Below, in pieces: positions 1 to 10,017 of a stretch of 64,000 nt of DNA. This DNA comes from Flavobacteriaceae bacterium (lineage in GTDB: Bacteria > Bacteroidota > Bacteroidia > Flavobacteriales > Flavobacteriaceae). A program made the position numbers and the translations under genes. The notes beneath the pieces are model-generated. The model was not told the DNA's origin, made no database searches, and worked only from the letters and a program-made list of their open reading frames with translations. The stretch's first letter is position 1, and each line of letters begins with the position of its first letter. Location of the stretch: contig JAPOSZ010000014.1 of the NCBI GenBank assembly GCA_026709415.1, forward strand, positions 124,001 to 188,000. Reading direction: 5' to 3'.

Positions 1-1795
1 CACCAACGATGCGAGCCACATGATTGACATAACGAGAATACACGCTCAGTAATTCGTTGTGTAACTCTTCTAAGTCGTCATAAGATTGTCCCTCATTGGT
101 TGTCCATGTTTCTAAATTTTCAGCGACAATTTTTAAGTTTTTTAGTCCGTATCCGCTGGCTTTGATGGGATCATCACCGATGTTTTCGGTTTGTGAATCC
201 GGATCGGAACCCCCAGAGCCAAACATATAAATCGGATCGGTACTTTTTTCATCCACCATTTGATTCAATAGTTCTCTTTCGGATTCGGGTGTTTCTCCAT
301 CAAAATATCGATAGCCCCATTCGATGGAGTACTCATCATAGGGCCCTAGTTTTCTGACAAATCGAATATTGCTATCTCCTGGTTGGGCAACATAATTATA
401 ACGAGCATAGTCCATGAGGGTTGTGGCAATGCCATATTTTTGAGTAAAAGATCCTGAACGCAGCGAGTCCACGGGATACGCTGAACTAGCTTTCATATTA
501 TGGGGGAGTCCTAGGGCATGTCCGATTTCGTGGGCGATCACTTGTCGCATCATTTCACCGATTTCACTTTCAGGCGTTTCTAATGTTCTTGCTTTGGGAT
601 TCGCGGCCGCTGTTTCTAGTAAATATCGGTTTCGATAGGATCGGAGATGGTTATGATACCATATGATATCACTTTCTATTATTTCACCGGTTCTTGGATC
701 CGAAACACTTGGCCCCATGGCGTTTCGTGTTGTTGAAGCCACATAACGCACGGTCGAATAGCGTATATCTTCAGGACTAAAATCAGGATCTTCTTCCTTT
801 GATGGCGGATCCTTGGCAACAATGGCATTTTTAAACCCGGCTTTTTCAAACGCTGTATTCCAATCTTCAATCCCTTGTTTAAAATAGGGCCTCCATTGAT
901 GTGGCGTTGCTGGATCTAGATAATAAACGATTTGTTTTTTTGGTTCTACAAGTTCCCCTCGGTTGTAGGCTTCTGTATCGCTAGGTTCTAGCCGCCATCT
1001 TCTAACAATCGAAAAATCATCCGATTTTAAAGCCTTCGAACTGTAGTTGTATTTGGTAAGCGTAAACCATCCCACACGAGGGTCTTCATACCGAATAGGC
1101 ATTAAATCTTGGGGTAATAAAATCAGTGAATGATTCACCTCAAAACTAAAGGTGTCACTAGTGTTTCCCGATGCAGGCTTTGAAATATTATAGGTCATGG
1201 TTCGATGGACTTCCACGTTTTTTTCAAAGCTTCGAATGGAATTAAAAAAACTTCGATTAGAATCGAGTGATCCAATGCCGTATTGGGTTTTGATTGAGTT
1301 GCTGAGGATATTAAACCCAGGGGAATCATTACTAAAATAGGAACTGACATCAATCAAGTAACGATCTTGTTCTTTATTTTTTATTTCAAAAGCAGCAATA
1401 ATTGGAGGTTTGTTATTTTGTTCCACACTGATTTTGATGGGATCCCCTTCTTGGGCAAGATTCACATAGGATTGCTGGGTGATTAAAATCTTTTTTCCGT
1501 TTTTTTCAAAGTGAATCAATTGTTCACTGGTCTTGGATCCAGCATTAACATAGGGGGAATATCTTGAAGGTAATTTTGCCAATCTAGTGACCATCAAAAA
1601 GTCAGTTTCAAGGATACTATCATTGATTTCAAAAAACAACTTTTCATCCGAGAGATAAGTATTGATGATCCCATTATTTCGTTCCATATCAACCACTAAG
1701 GAGTCGATGGGTTTGCCTTCATCCTTATCTTTTGTTTGAGAAAATGCGACTGTTGAAAAAAGGATGACCGTTAAAAAGAGGCTTGAAAATTTCAT
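1..1795 (-). CDS. Secreted zinc-dependent metalloprotease (DUF5117/DUF4953-type), partial
   Basis: The minus strand is open from an ATG at 1793-1795 to the left edge, about 598 codons, so the C-terminus is missing. The first residues (MKFSSLFLTVILFSTVAFSQ) form a signal peptide with likely cleavage near residue 20. A zinc site HEIGHALGLPHN, of the metzincin form HExxHxxGxxH, starts at His422 (positions 521-532). The layout, a long beta-rich N-terminal half followed by the metalloprotease domain, matches the large Bacteroidota family annotated with DUF5117/DUF5118/DUF4953. These proteins are exported or periplasmic; their substrates are unknown. It is transcribed divergently from the restriction-modification gene, with 219 bases between. 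Family call from memory of the motif and architecture; fairly sure of metalloprotease, less of subfamily. Confidence 0.88.
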   Translation of the reverse strand, partial: MKFSSLFLTVILFSTVAFSQTKDKDEGKPIDSLVVDMERNNGIINTYLSDEKLFFEINDSILETDFLMVTRLAKLPSRYSPYVNAGSKTSEQLIHFEKNGKKILITQQSYVNLAQEGDPIKISVEQNNKPPIIAAFEIKNKEQDRYLIDVSSYFSNDSPGFNILSNSIKTQYGIGSLDSNRSFFNSIRSFEKNVEVHRTMTYNISKPASGNTSDTFSFEVNHSLILLPQDLMPIRYEDPRVGWFTLTKYNYSSKALKSDDFSIVRRWRLEPSDTEAYNRGELVEPKKQIVYYLDPATPHQWRPYFKQGIEDWNTAFEKAGFKNAIVAKDPPSKEEDPDFSPEDIRYSTVRYVASTTRNAMGPSVSDPRTGEIIESDIIWYHNHLRSYRNRYLLETAAANPKARTLETPESEIGEMMRQVIAHEIGHALGLPHNMKASSAYPVDSLRSGSFTQKYGIATTLMDYARYNYVAQPGDSNIRFVRKLGPYDEYSIEWGYRYFDGETPESERELLNQMVDEKSTDPIYMFGSGGSDPDSQTENIGDDPIKASGYGLKNLKIVAENLETWTTNEGQSYDDLEELHNELLSVYSRYVNHVARIVG

Positions 1796-2014
1796 GAATC
1801 GAGTGTATTGAATAAAGTGGTGATGAATTAAATTTTTACGAAACAGACTCTGCAAATTACTCATTTGAAACATTCAAATTTTAAATTATTTGAGGCAATG
1901 TTTAAGGAAGCATCATTGAAATGAGTCTTTTATTATGAAAATTGGAATTCTTCCACTGGCAACTTATTTTAGCATCCCGTGATACGATAAAAGTGTCAAA
2001 TCATTCAACATGTT

Positions 2015-5000
2015 ATGAATTTACAAAAAGTTTTAAATCAAATAAGAAAGTTTTCTGCTAGTGAAAAAGATAAGGGGAATCGGTTTGAAAAACTGATCAA
2101 AAACTATTTTTTAACAGAATCCCAGTATCAAACCCACATCAAGCATATTTGGACATGGAGTGAGTTTGGAAATCAGTTTGATGTCGATCGAACCGATTTA
2201 GGAACTGACATCGTTGTGGAAACCCATGGTGATGACTTTTGGGGAATTCAATGCAAGTTTTATGATGAAAAAACATCGATCAGCCTCAAAATGTTGGGGA
2301 CTTTCTTATCCGATTATACCCGTAGCCATCGATTAAATGATGGTCGAGTCATCCATTTCACGTCAAAATTTTTAGTCACCACCACAAACAAACTGGGAAG
2401 GAATGTTTTAAAATACACCAAAGATCCGGTCAATCCATTAATCACTTTGACGTTGAGTGATTTAAAACGAGCCCATGTTGATTGGAATCAATTGAGTGAA
2501 GGCATTTTTGGAAAACGAGCCAGTCAAGTCGAAGCGTTTGATTTACGACCCCACCAAAAAGAAGCTTACCATCGGGCCATCGAACACTTTAAAAACCATT
2601 CGAGAGGTAAGATGATCATGGCCTGCGGCACGGGCAAGACCTTTACTTCATTGAAAATTTCAGAAAAATTAGTATCCTCAAAAGGAGTCATGGTGTATTG
2701 TGTTCCTTCGATTGCCTTGATTAGCCAAACCCTTAAAGAGTATTTAGATCATACCACAAGAAAGATTTATCCGATTTGTGTTTGTAGTGATGTCCAATCA
2801 GGAAGGCGGATACAATATGATGAAATCAAAGACGAATTCGTTGATTTATCGTCCCCTGCCACGACCAACCCTGAAAAATTAATTCAACAAATTCAAGTAG
2901 GGTTAGAAAGTTCAGTACATGATATGGTGGTGATTTTTTCAACCTATCAATCGATTGATGTTCTGATTGATGCTCAATCACAGTTTGAGTTTGGCATACA
3001 ATTAATCATTTGTGATGAAGCGCACCGAACCGCCAGTGTGAATCGGCATGATTTGGGGGATACGAATTTTGTCAAAGTGCATCATAATGAATTAATTCAG
3101 AGTCAAAAGCGATTGTATATGACCGCTACACCCAAAATTTATCACAAAAAGGCGAAGTCAAGGGCCAAAGATATTGGTGTGGATGTGTTTTCTATGGATG
3201 ATGAAACTCAATTTGGTAAAGAATTTTATCGAATCAAATTTGGTGAAGCCATCAAACGGGATTTACTGACCGATTACAAAGTCATTACGATCGAAGTTAG
3301 AAATGATGAAATTTCTCAATTATTCAATCAACAATTAATCAATCATAACACCAATATGGGTGATGGAGAAGGCAAGGTCAGCATCAGTCTTGAAGATGCT
3401 GTCAAAATGGTGGGGTTGATCTCTGTTTTGGGAGGGCAGGTGAAACAAAAAATCAAAGATGCATCGCAACAAGACCTTGAGTCCGTTGATATAGGGATAT
3501 TGAAAAGAAATTTGTTGTTTACTTATAAGATTGACCGATCTAAAAGGTTGACCAATTCGTTAGAATTCATTACCGAAAACCCAACCAATCTTAAAAAAAT
3601 CTTCACAGAGGATTACCAACCTATCCATCTACAATCAGAACACATCGATGGTTCGATGAATGCAGGCCAGCGATCTGATTTATTGGATTGGCTTCGTGAG
3701 TTTTCTGACAATAAGACATCGTCTGATCCATTGTGTCGTATCCTTTCCAATGTTCGATGCATGAGCGAAGGAGTCGATGTTCCTACGTTGGATAGCGCCA
3801 TTTTTTGGGATTCCAAACAAAGTGAAGTGGATATTGTTCAATCGGTAGGACGTATCATGCGAAAGGCAGAAGGTAAGAAGATGGGGTATATCATCGTTCC
3901 TATCTATATTGACTCAACGGCCGATCAAAAAAAGGAAATTGAAGGAAAATACAAAGTCGTATGGAAAATATTGAGAGCCATGCGCTCTCATGATGAACGC
4001 TTGGATGTTTGGATTAATAGTTTACAGTACAGAGATCCAAAGAATAAAAGACTAAGGGGACCTGTTATTCCAGTTAGTCTCAATGCTGAAGTTGTGGTTG
4101 ATCCAAAACAATTGGACTTTATCAATCATGAGAAGCAAGGATTCATCTATGGAAAAATTGTCCAAAATGTGGGTGATCGGGAGTATTGGGATGAATGGGT
4201 CAAAGATATCGCTGAGATTGTCACAAAAGAGCGTGATGGTATTGAGCAAACTATTCAAGATGATTCTGTCAAAAAGAAAGAATTTGAAAAATTTGTCCAA
4301 TCGCTTCAAGAAAACATTAACCCATCCATCGATGACCAAGAAACCATGTCGATGGTGAGTCAACATATTGTGGTCAAACCCATTTTTGAAGCTTTATTCA
4401 AAGATTATGATTTTGTGACTAACAATCCTGTTTCTTTTGAATTAGAACTTTTATTAGAAAATTTAAGGGTTGGTGAAAGTTTAAAACATCATGAAGAATT
4501 ACAGAAGTTTTATCAGAGAATCATCGATAAAACCAAAGGGCTAGAAACCCCATTTCAAAAGCAAGGTCTGATCAAAGATTTATACAACAAGTTTTTCCAA
4601 AAAATCGACAGCAATTTATCGGCCAAACTAGGCATTGTTTATACACCGATTGAAATTGTCGATTTTATGATCCATTCTGTGGATGATTTATTGTACAAGG
4701 AATTTGGAAAACGATTGACCGATGAAAAGGTAAAAGTCATCGATCCATTCACGGGAACTGGGAGCTATGTGGTCCGTTTATTACAAAGCGGATTGATTCA
4801 ACCAAAGGATTTAGAAAGAAAATATGCAGAAGAAATTCAGGCGAGAGAAATCAATTTATTAGCTTACTATACTGCCGATGTGAATATTGAATCAACTTAT
4901 TTTGATATGACGGGGATACAAAAAGATTATGATAACATTTTATTTACAGATACTTTTCAAGTGGAAGAGCCTGATGTGGTTAAAGGTAAGGCTAGGCAGG

Positions 5001-5794
5001 AGGGTGGTCTTTCGGGCCTATTATCTGATAATTATGAAAAAATTCAATCGCACCGAAGTAATCCTGTGGAGGTGATTATCGGCAATCCCCCTTATTCGAA
5101 AATTAAAAGAGCGAATTATCCTCAACTAAATCAAAAATTAAGAGACACATATGGTGAGTTTGGAAAATCTGATAAAATGACAGGAAATGCCTACGTCAAA
5201 GCCTTCCGCTGGGCAACGGATAAATTAGAAGAAGGGATTATCGCTTACATCACGCCATCCTCTTGGTTGACGGAAAATGGAGGCCGAGGCATCCGCCACC
5301 ATTTTGAAAAGGAATTTCATGCGGTGTATGTTTATGACTTGAAAGGAAACGAGTATGGAAGCAACCCAAGGGGAACTAATGTTTTCGGAATCAGAGAAGG
5401 AATTAGCATCACCTTTCTCATCAAAAAACCAAAACGTCAAGAAAAGGCGAACATCTACTATGCCGCCATTGATGAAAACACCAAAAAAAAAGAAAAGCTA
5501 TCCATCATTAAAAACACAACATCAGTCAATCATCTAAATTTCAAAAAGATACTCCCCAACACATACGATGATTGGCTGAATCAGCGAGTGGCCTTTCCAG
5601 AGCATTATATTCCACTCTATGCCAAAAAAGGGGGTGTCATCACCGAAGAAGGACACTTTTTTAGAACCTATTCCAATGGATATAAAACTGCTAATGATGC
5701 CCAATTGGTTAATTTTTCAAGAGTTGAATTACAAAAACAAGTGGGTAGTTTAATTTCTCAGTCGCCCCCCCCCCGAAAAATTTCGAATTTGTAG
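2015..5794 (+). CDS. Type ISP restriction-modification enzyme, frame broken at a C10 run
   Basis: A single-chain nuclease-helicase-methyltransferase of the LlaGI/LlaBIII kind, acting on DNA. An Mrr-like nuclease lies at about residues 20-160 with Asp65 and Q79-C-K81. Helicase motifs follow: Walker A GTGKT near 205-209, the DEAH box CDEAH near 333, TATP near 370, and a C-terminal motif VQSVGRIMRK near 608-617. A gamma-class N6-adenine methylase has DPFTGTG near 910 and NPPY near 1024. The frame ends at residue 1259 just after ten C (5765-5774); the rest of the target-recognition region lies in another frame at 5775-6731. With nine C the two parts would read as one protein of about 1571 residues, the usual size for Type ISP. 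As written the enzyme lacks its specificity end. No separate specificity subunit is nearby. Confidence 0.9.
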   Translation: MNLQKVLNQIRKFSASEKDKGNRFEKLIKNYFLTESQYQTHIKHIWTWSEFGNQFDVDRTDLGTDIVVETHGDDFWGIQCKFYDEKTSISLKMLGTFLSDYTRSHRLNDGRVIHFTSKFLVTTTNKLGRNVLKYTKDPVNPLITLTLSDLKRAHVDWNQLSEGIFGKRASQVEAFDLRPHQKEAYHRAIEHFKNHSRGKMIMACGTGKTFTSLKISEKLVSSKGVMVYCVPSIALISQTLKEYLDHTTRKIYPICVCSDVQSGRRIQYDEIKDEFVDLSSPATTNPEKLIQQIQVGLESSVHDMVVIFSTYQSIDVLIDAQSQFEFGIQLIICDEAHRTASVNRHDLGDTNFVKVHHNELIQSQKRLYMTATPKIYHKKAKSRAKDIGVDVFSMDDETQFGKEFYRIKFGEAIKRDLLTDYKVITIEVRNDEISQLFNQQLINHNTNMGDGEGKVSISLEDAVKMVGLISVLGGQVKQKIKDASQQDLESVDIGILKRNLLFTYKIDRSKRLTNSLEFITENPTNLKKIFTEDYQPIHLQSEHIDGSMNAGQRSDLLDWLREFSDNKTSSDPLCRILSNVRCMSEGVDVPTLDSAIFWDSKQSEVDIVQSVGRIMRKAEGKKMGYIIVPIYIDSTADQKKEIEGKYKVVWKILRAMRSHDERLDVWINSLQYRDPKNKRLRGPVIPVSLNAEVVVDPKQLDFINHEKQGFIYGKIVQNVGDREYWDEWVKDIAEIVTKERDGIEQTIQDDSVKKKEFEKFVQSLQENINPSIDDQETMSMVSQHIVVKPIFEALFKDYDFVTNNPVSFELELLLENLRVGESLKHHEELQKFYQRIIDKTKGLETPFQKQGLIKDLYNKFFQKIDSNLSAKLGIVYTPIEIVDFMIHSVDDLLYKEFGKRLTDEKVKVIDPFTGTGSYVVRLLQSGLIQPKDLERKYAEEIQAREINLLAYYTADVNIESTYFDMTGIQKDYDNILFTDTFQVEEPDVVKGKARQEGGLSGLLSDNYEKIQSHRSNPVEVIIGNPPYSKIKRANYPQLNQKLRDTYGEFGKSDKMTGNAYVKAFRWATDKLEEGIIAYITPSSWLTENGGRGIRHHFEKEFHAVYVYDLKGNEYGSNPRGTNVFGIREGISITFLIKKPKRQEKANIYYAAIDENTKKKEKLSIIKNTTSVNHLNFKKILPNTYDDWLNQRVAFPEHYIPLYAKKGGVITEEGHFFRTYSNGYKTANDAQLVNFSRVELQKQVGSLISQSPPPRKISNL
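5765..5774 (+). repeat. C10 homopolymer inside the Type ISP gene; probable phase switch
   Basis: Ten consecutive C in an AT-rich gene. Upstream codons run TCG then CCC triplets; with ten C the frame leaves as CGA AAA ATT and stops at TAG 5792-5794. If the run were nine or twelve C, it would continue GAA AAA TTT CGA into the reading frame of 5862-6731, including a CSYRPF stretch typical of this enzyme family. Length change by slippage is therefore expected to switch the full-length enzyme on and off. A base-count error in the assembly is the main alternative. Confidence 0.8.
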
Positions 5795-6731
5795 CTATCG
5801 ACCATTTACAAAAGTACATACCTATTTTGACAAAATAACGAAATCAGTTGGTTTATACTCAATGCCATTATACTTTCCAAAAGATGACATCGATAATAAG
5901 GTTATTACCATTGTGCCCGAAAATAATAAAGGATTTGGATTGTGGGTAAGAAATATACTACCAAACATAGGTTCTTTGTATGGTAGTGATAATCAACTTC
6001 CATTGAAAATACCATCGCAGTTTAAACCTGAAGAGAATTATGAAAAAACGATAGTAAGAAGATGTGAAAATCTAGGACATCATGTTGGCCGAGATGGAAT
6101 ATCCGATTGGATTTTAAAAAAATCAATGGAAAAATACACTATCAAAGTCACCAAAGCAAATTTATTTCATTACATCTACGGATTTTTACATTCCCCATGT
6201 TACTGTGAAAAATATGCTGAAACTTTGACCAAACAAGCACCGAGTATTCCTCTAGTCAAAGAAGACTCCTTTTGGCAATATGCAAAGATTGGAAAAGAAC
6301 TTGTGGACATACACTTAGACTATGAAAATCAACCGAAACTTCATGAAGTTGAAGTATCAGGTGAAGAACATGGAAATTTTACAGTTCGTAAAATGCAGTT
6401 TGCTAAAGAAGACAAAAGTTCTATTAAATTCAATGATGATATTACCATCTCAAATATTCCAGCCAAAGCGTATGACTATCTCATCACCGATAAATCCGCC
6501 ATTTGGTGGGTGATGAATCAATATGAAGCAACGATTGGAAATGATAAAAAATATAGAAACAGAAAACAATCAGCTCATAGAAAAGATGAAAAAGATATTC
6601 CCAATGATCCAAACATCTATGCCCAAGAAATAGGTAATCCGAGATATATTCTCGATTTACTATTGAGTGTGATTACGTTGAGTGTTAAAACGTTGGAACT
6701 CGTTGAACAATTGCCCAAGGATATAGAATGA
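5775..6731 (+). CDS. C-terminal (target-recognition) part of the Type ISP enzyme
   Basis: This frame is open from the C-run onward and encodes the rest of the enzyme; the first ATG is at 5862, giving 289 residues if translated alone. Before that ATG the frame reads a conserved YRPF motif and YFDK, so the true reading begins at the homopolymer and not at 5862. Later it has FHYIYGFLHS, as seen in Type ISP C-terminal domains, and ends with an EWxx-like region followed by DIPNDPN. It has no plausible independent function and is best annotated as the second half of the gene at 2015. The next gene, a Fic protein, starts 70 bases downstream. Confidence 0.85.
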   Translation, partial: EKFRICSYRPFTKVHTYFDKITKSVGLYSMPLYFPKDDIDNKVITIVPENNKGFGLWVRNILPNIGSLYGSDNQLPLKIPSQFKPEENYEKTIVRRCENLGHHVGRDGISDWILKKSMEKYTIKVTKANLFHYIYGFLHSPCYCEKYAETLTKQAPSIPLVKEDSFWQYAKIGKELVDIHLDYENQPKLHEVEVSGEEHGNFTVRKMQFAKEDKSSIKFNDDITISNIPAKAYDYLITDKSAIWWVMNQYEATIGNDKKYRNRKQSAHRKDEKDIPNDPNIYAQEIGNPRYILDLLLSVITLSVKTLELVEQLPKDIE

Positions 6732-6801
6732 ATTTTGCTAGCCAAAATCTCCCCTTTGGTATTGAGTAAGCACAAATTCTAAACTTCTAATTTTGTTATA
6801 A

Positions 6802-7614
6802 ATGGCAGCAGATTATAAAAATCTCGAAAAACTGAAGGATGAGTTTGTCGACGCTTGCAAAAAGGAATTTGACCGACATCAGTTTAATCTACTAGCCATT
6901 ACGTGTCACAGTACTGCTATAGAAGGCTCTACGCTAGATACTGATGAAGTATATAATTTAATTAAATATGGTATTGCAGCTGAAAAACCACTAGAACATA
7001 ACAATATGGTTTATGACCACTATAATGCTATTTGCTACATATTGGGATTAGCAGAATCTAAAACTCTAATAAATCAACAATTATTGCAAAAAATAGCTGG
7101 TTTTGTGATGAGGACTACAGGAGGAATGGTACATGCTCTTGGAGGGGATTTTGATACTTCAAAAGGAGATTTACGTTTGGATAGCCGAAGAGCAGGAACA
7201 ACTCTTTTCATGGATTATACTAAAATACCAAGAGAACTAGGTAAGCTGGTGAATGATTTAAGAACTGATCTTCAAAAATCACAAGATTTCATTTCTGCCA
7301 ATCGTTTAGCTTTTGATGTGCATTTCAGATTGGTAACCATACATCCTTTTGGAGATGGAAACGGAAGGACTTCAAGATTACTTATGAATTACGTACAACA
7401 TTGGCATGGTTTCCCTTTGAGTATGGTTTGGTCTGAAGATAAAATCAAATATGTGAAAGCTTTACGGGACTCTAGAGATAAAAGTGATGTTGGTATATTT
7501 CATGAGTTTATGTTTGGTCAAATGGAAAAGTACTTTATTCATGAATTAAAAGATATGCAGAGAACACCCAATAAGAAAAAAGATAAGACTAGCGGTTTTA
7601 CCTACTTATTTTGA
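6802..7614 (+). CDS. Fic-domain AMP-transferase with built-in inhibitory motif
   Basis: A 270-residue protein carrying the full Fic motif HPFGDGNGRTSR starting at His181, the active-site loop that transfers AMP (or another nucleotide) from NTP to hydroxyl side chains. An N-terminal inhibitory helix of the (S/T)xxxE(G/N) form is present as Ser37 to Glu41-Gly42, so this is a self-inhibited class II type. It follows the restriction-modification gene in the same direction and precedes the DarT/ARH array, so it may belong to the same defence or conflict block. The last residues are basic (NKKKDKTSG). The target is unknown. It resembles the Fic gene at 18341 in length and layout. Confidence 0.9.
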   Translation: MAADYKNLEKLKDEFVDACKKEFDRHQFNLLAITCHSTAIEGSTLDTDEVYNLIKYGIAAEKPLEHNNMVYDHYNAICYILGLAESKTLINQQLLQKIAGFVMRTTGGMVHALGGDFDTSKGDLRLDSRRAGTTLFMDYTKIPRELGKLVNDLRTDLQKSQDFISANRLAFDVHFRLVTIHPFGDGNGRTSRLLMNYVQHWHGFPLSMVWSEDKIKYVKALRDSRDKSDVGIFHEFMFGQMEKYFIHELKDMQRTPNKKKDKTSGFTYLF

Positions 7615-7639
7615 TATCGAATCTGTATAGGAACGTAAT

Positions 7640-7987
7640 ACAATACCTAGTTTTTCTTACTACAATGTTTGCTAATGTTCGAGATGGTTTTTCATGTAGT
7701 TTGAGTCAATTAAAATGTTTTTTTAATAAAAAATTAGTTGTACTGATAACTTTGGAACATAAATTGTTATTTCAAAAGATGCAATGTTCTTCTCAAAATA
7801 CCCAATAAGTAGTATTCAAGGAGAAATTCTAGTAAAAGAAAGCATTCCCATAGAAAGTATCATTGAGATTTGTTTTGAGTCAGAGGAAAAAATGGGTGAA
7901 GCAAAAGCAATTATGTGTTCCCGTCATGATACTAGCAAGTTGTTAGTCGATAAAGAAATAGTTTCATCCAACCGCTATAGATTATGA
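7640..7987 (+). pseudogene. Decayed DarT-like C-terminal fragment
   Basis: Translation in successive frames matches the C-terminal part of the DarT-like domain encoded at about 9660-10017. Around 7650 one frame gives FSYYN then hits a stop, matching FSYYNAAN. A second frame at about 7680-7745 gives DGFSCSLSQLKCFFNKKL, matching NGISGDLSQFKKLFKQKL. A third, open at 7784-7987, gives QGEILVKESIPIESI and ends NRYRL, matching the parent to its last residue. At least two frameshifts and one stop separate the pieces, so no full toxin is made. The end overlaps the next gene's start as ATGA, exactly as the intact DarT end does at 10014, so the unit DarT-then-ARH seems to have been duplicated and the first DarT lost. 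Confidence 0.8.
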
Positions 7988-10017
7988 AAGCAGAAGAAAA
8001 ATATAAAGGCAGTTTAAAACTTACGGTTATTGGAGATGCTTTAGGTTGGATGACTGAGTTCGAAAAGAGCAAAGATTCATTAAATAAAAAATTTGAAACG
8101 GACTATATAACCTCATTTCATGATTGGAAAAAACGTGCTGGGGGTAGATTTTTCGGTTTTACAGATAAAGTTAAATCAGGTTCGTATTCTGATGACACTC
8201 AATTATTACTTTCAGTTGCTCGTTCGATTGAACCCGATGGTTTGGTTGATCAAGAATATTTTGCAACAAAAGAATTACCTGATTGGCGACTTTACTGCAG
8301 AGGAGCAGGGAGAACGACCAAAAATGCTGCGAGACGACTATCAGAAGTAAAATCACCAGAATGGTATAAGAACTTTTTCCAAGATTATCGTGAATGTGGA
8401 GCAAATGGTGCTACTATGAGAATTTTACCCATTGCATTAGCCAATTTCGGAGATTCCGATAAAATTAAAAAAGAAATTTTCAAAAATAGTATTATCACTC
8501 ATGGACATCCACGAGCCATTTTAGGGGCAATGCTCTACGGATATGCTATCAACACCATTTTAAGCCTTCATCCTGATAATTTCAGTTACAAGGATTTCCT
8601 TACTGAACTAGGTAGAGATATTCATCAAAAGTTTTCGATTGACTTCTTAGATGCCCCCAAATTAAAGGGCTGGGAAATCAAATGGAATAGTGGTACAAAA
8701 GTGCCATTTCGAACTTTATTTAGGTCAATTCAATCTGAAACTCGTATGTACCTACAAATTGTCTATAAATCGATAACCAATAATGTACCAGATTCAGATG
8801 TTCTAAAAAAACTAGGTTGTTATGAAGAAAAGACAAAAGGTTCAGTTACTTCTACTGTAATTGCAGGGGTTTATTTGGCTTGTAAGTATTCAAAAACCCC
8901 CTTATACGGAATTGAACAAGCCGTCAATTCAATTGGAACGAAAACTAATTGCATAGCTGCTTTTGCTGGTGGTTTAATCGGAGCGTTGCATGGTGAGTCA
9001 ATTATACCTCAAAGATGGAAAGGAGTTCAAGACTATAATTACATAGGTAGAATTTCAAAACGTTTACTTGAAATTCATGAAGACCGACGAGTAGAAAAAA
9101 TTGAAAGACCAAATAATGAAAAAGGAATTAAATCGGTTTCTGAAATTGAAGATGACAGTTTTAAAGTTGGGGATAAAGTCTTTCTTGAAACTTTAGGCGA
9201 AGGGAAAATTAAAACCATTAACAGACAGGTAACGTTAGATGAAGACAGGTACAATCTAATTTTTGATGTGCAATTTGAAATAGGACAGTCTTGTCGGTTT
9301 GTGAGGAGATTGAGTTTAAAACATGATTATAAAAAACTTCAAAACGAAATAGGATTGAAGGTTGATTATAAAAAATTTCAAGATGAAATGGAAAAAAGAG
9401 CTATTGAGTATCTCATCCATTTTACCTCAACTCATAATTTATCTTATATTCTTAAGGATAAAAAATTAATGAGTGTTGAAAAATTGAAAGATTCGGGCCG
9501 GATAAAGGATGTTTTAATTAACGATGAAAAGAGGCTCGAGGACTTAAAAAATTATATCAATCTATCTCTTTCAGGTCCAAACACAGAAATGTTTCGAACA
9601 AAAAGAAGAGATTACAAGAATAGAAGTTGGTGTGTTTTAAAAATTGATCCGAAACATATTTATGATCGTGAAACTATGTTCTCCTATTATAATGCTGCCA
9701 ATACTAGGAAATTGCAAAATGGTATTTCAGGCGATCTGAGTCAATTCAAAAAGCTTTTTAAACAGAAACTTGACATAACTAACTCCTATGGAACACTAAA
9801 TGTCGTGACTAGAGACTCCCAACGCCTTCCAAAATACCCAACATGTGTTCAAGCGGAAATTTTAGTAAAAGATAGCATTCCTTTAGAGAGTATCCTTGAG
9901 GTTTGTTTTGAGTCAAAAGAAAAATTAGTTGAAGCCAAAACTTTAATGTGTTCGCATGATACCAGCAATTTTTTAGTCGATAATGAAATATTTTCACCTA
10001 ACCGTTACAGATTATGA
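7984..10017 (+). CDS. ADP-ribosylglycohydrolase (degenerate) fused to DarT-like ADP-ribosyltransferase
   Basis: 677 residues in three parts. Residues about 1-360 are a DraG/ARH-type ADP-ribosylglycohydrolase with GDALG, YSDDTQ, GAGRT and NGATMR motifs, but the second metal motif reads GTKTNC where the downstream paralogue has GTDTDS, so both aspartates are gone and hydrolysis is probably lost. Residues about 380-440 form a small beta domain (GDKVFLETLGEGKI) resembling the Tudor/SH3-like tail of UvrD helicases. Residues about 458-677 match the DUF4433/DarT family, which ADP-ribosylates thymidine in single-stranded DNA: an N-terminal HFTSTHNLSYIL, INLS, FSYYNAAN, and QAEILV holding the expected catalytic glutamate. 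It starts by ATGA overlap with the DarT remnant and ends by ATGA overlap with the intact ARH, so translation is coupled. Domain calls are firm; activity is inferred. Confidence 0.82.
   Translation: MKAEEKYKGSLKLTVIGDALGWMTEFEKSKDSLNKKFETDYITSFHDWKKRAGGRFFGFTDKVKSGSYSDDTQLLLSVARSIEPDGLVDQEYFATKELPDWRLYCRGAGRTTKNAARRLSEVKSPEWYKNFFQDYRECGANGATMRILPIALANFGDSDKIKKEIFKNSIITHGHPRAILGAMLYGYAINTILSLHPDNFSYKDFLTELGRDIHQKFSIDFLDAPKLKGWEIKWNSGTKVPFRTLFRSIQSETRMYLQIVYKSITNNVPDSDVLKKLGCYEEKTKGSVTSTVIAGVYLACKYSKTPLYGIEQAVNSIGTKTNCIAAFAGGLIGALHGESIIPQRWKGVQDYNYIGRISKRLLEIHEDRRVEKIERPNNEKGIKSVSEIEDDSFKVGDKVFLETLGEGKIKTINRQVTLDEDRYNLIFDVQFEIGQSCRFVRRLSLKHDYKKLQNEIGLKVDYKKFQDEMEKRAIEYLIHFTSTHNLSYILKDKKLMSVEKLKDSGRIKDVLINDEKRLEDLKNYINLSLSGPNTEMFRTKRRDYKNRSWCVLKIDPKHIYDRETMFSYYNAANTRKLQNGISGDLSQFKKLFKQKLDITNSYGTLNVVTRDSQRLPKYPTCVQAEILVKDSIPLESILEVCFESKEKLVEAKTLMCSHDTSNFLVDNEIFSPNRYRL

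Noticed and set aside
7611..7808. Independent small gene after the first Fic
   Set aside because: Its translation aligns with part of the DarT-like domain, so it is one frame of a pseudogene.
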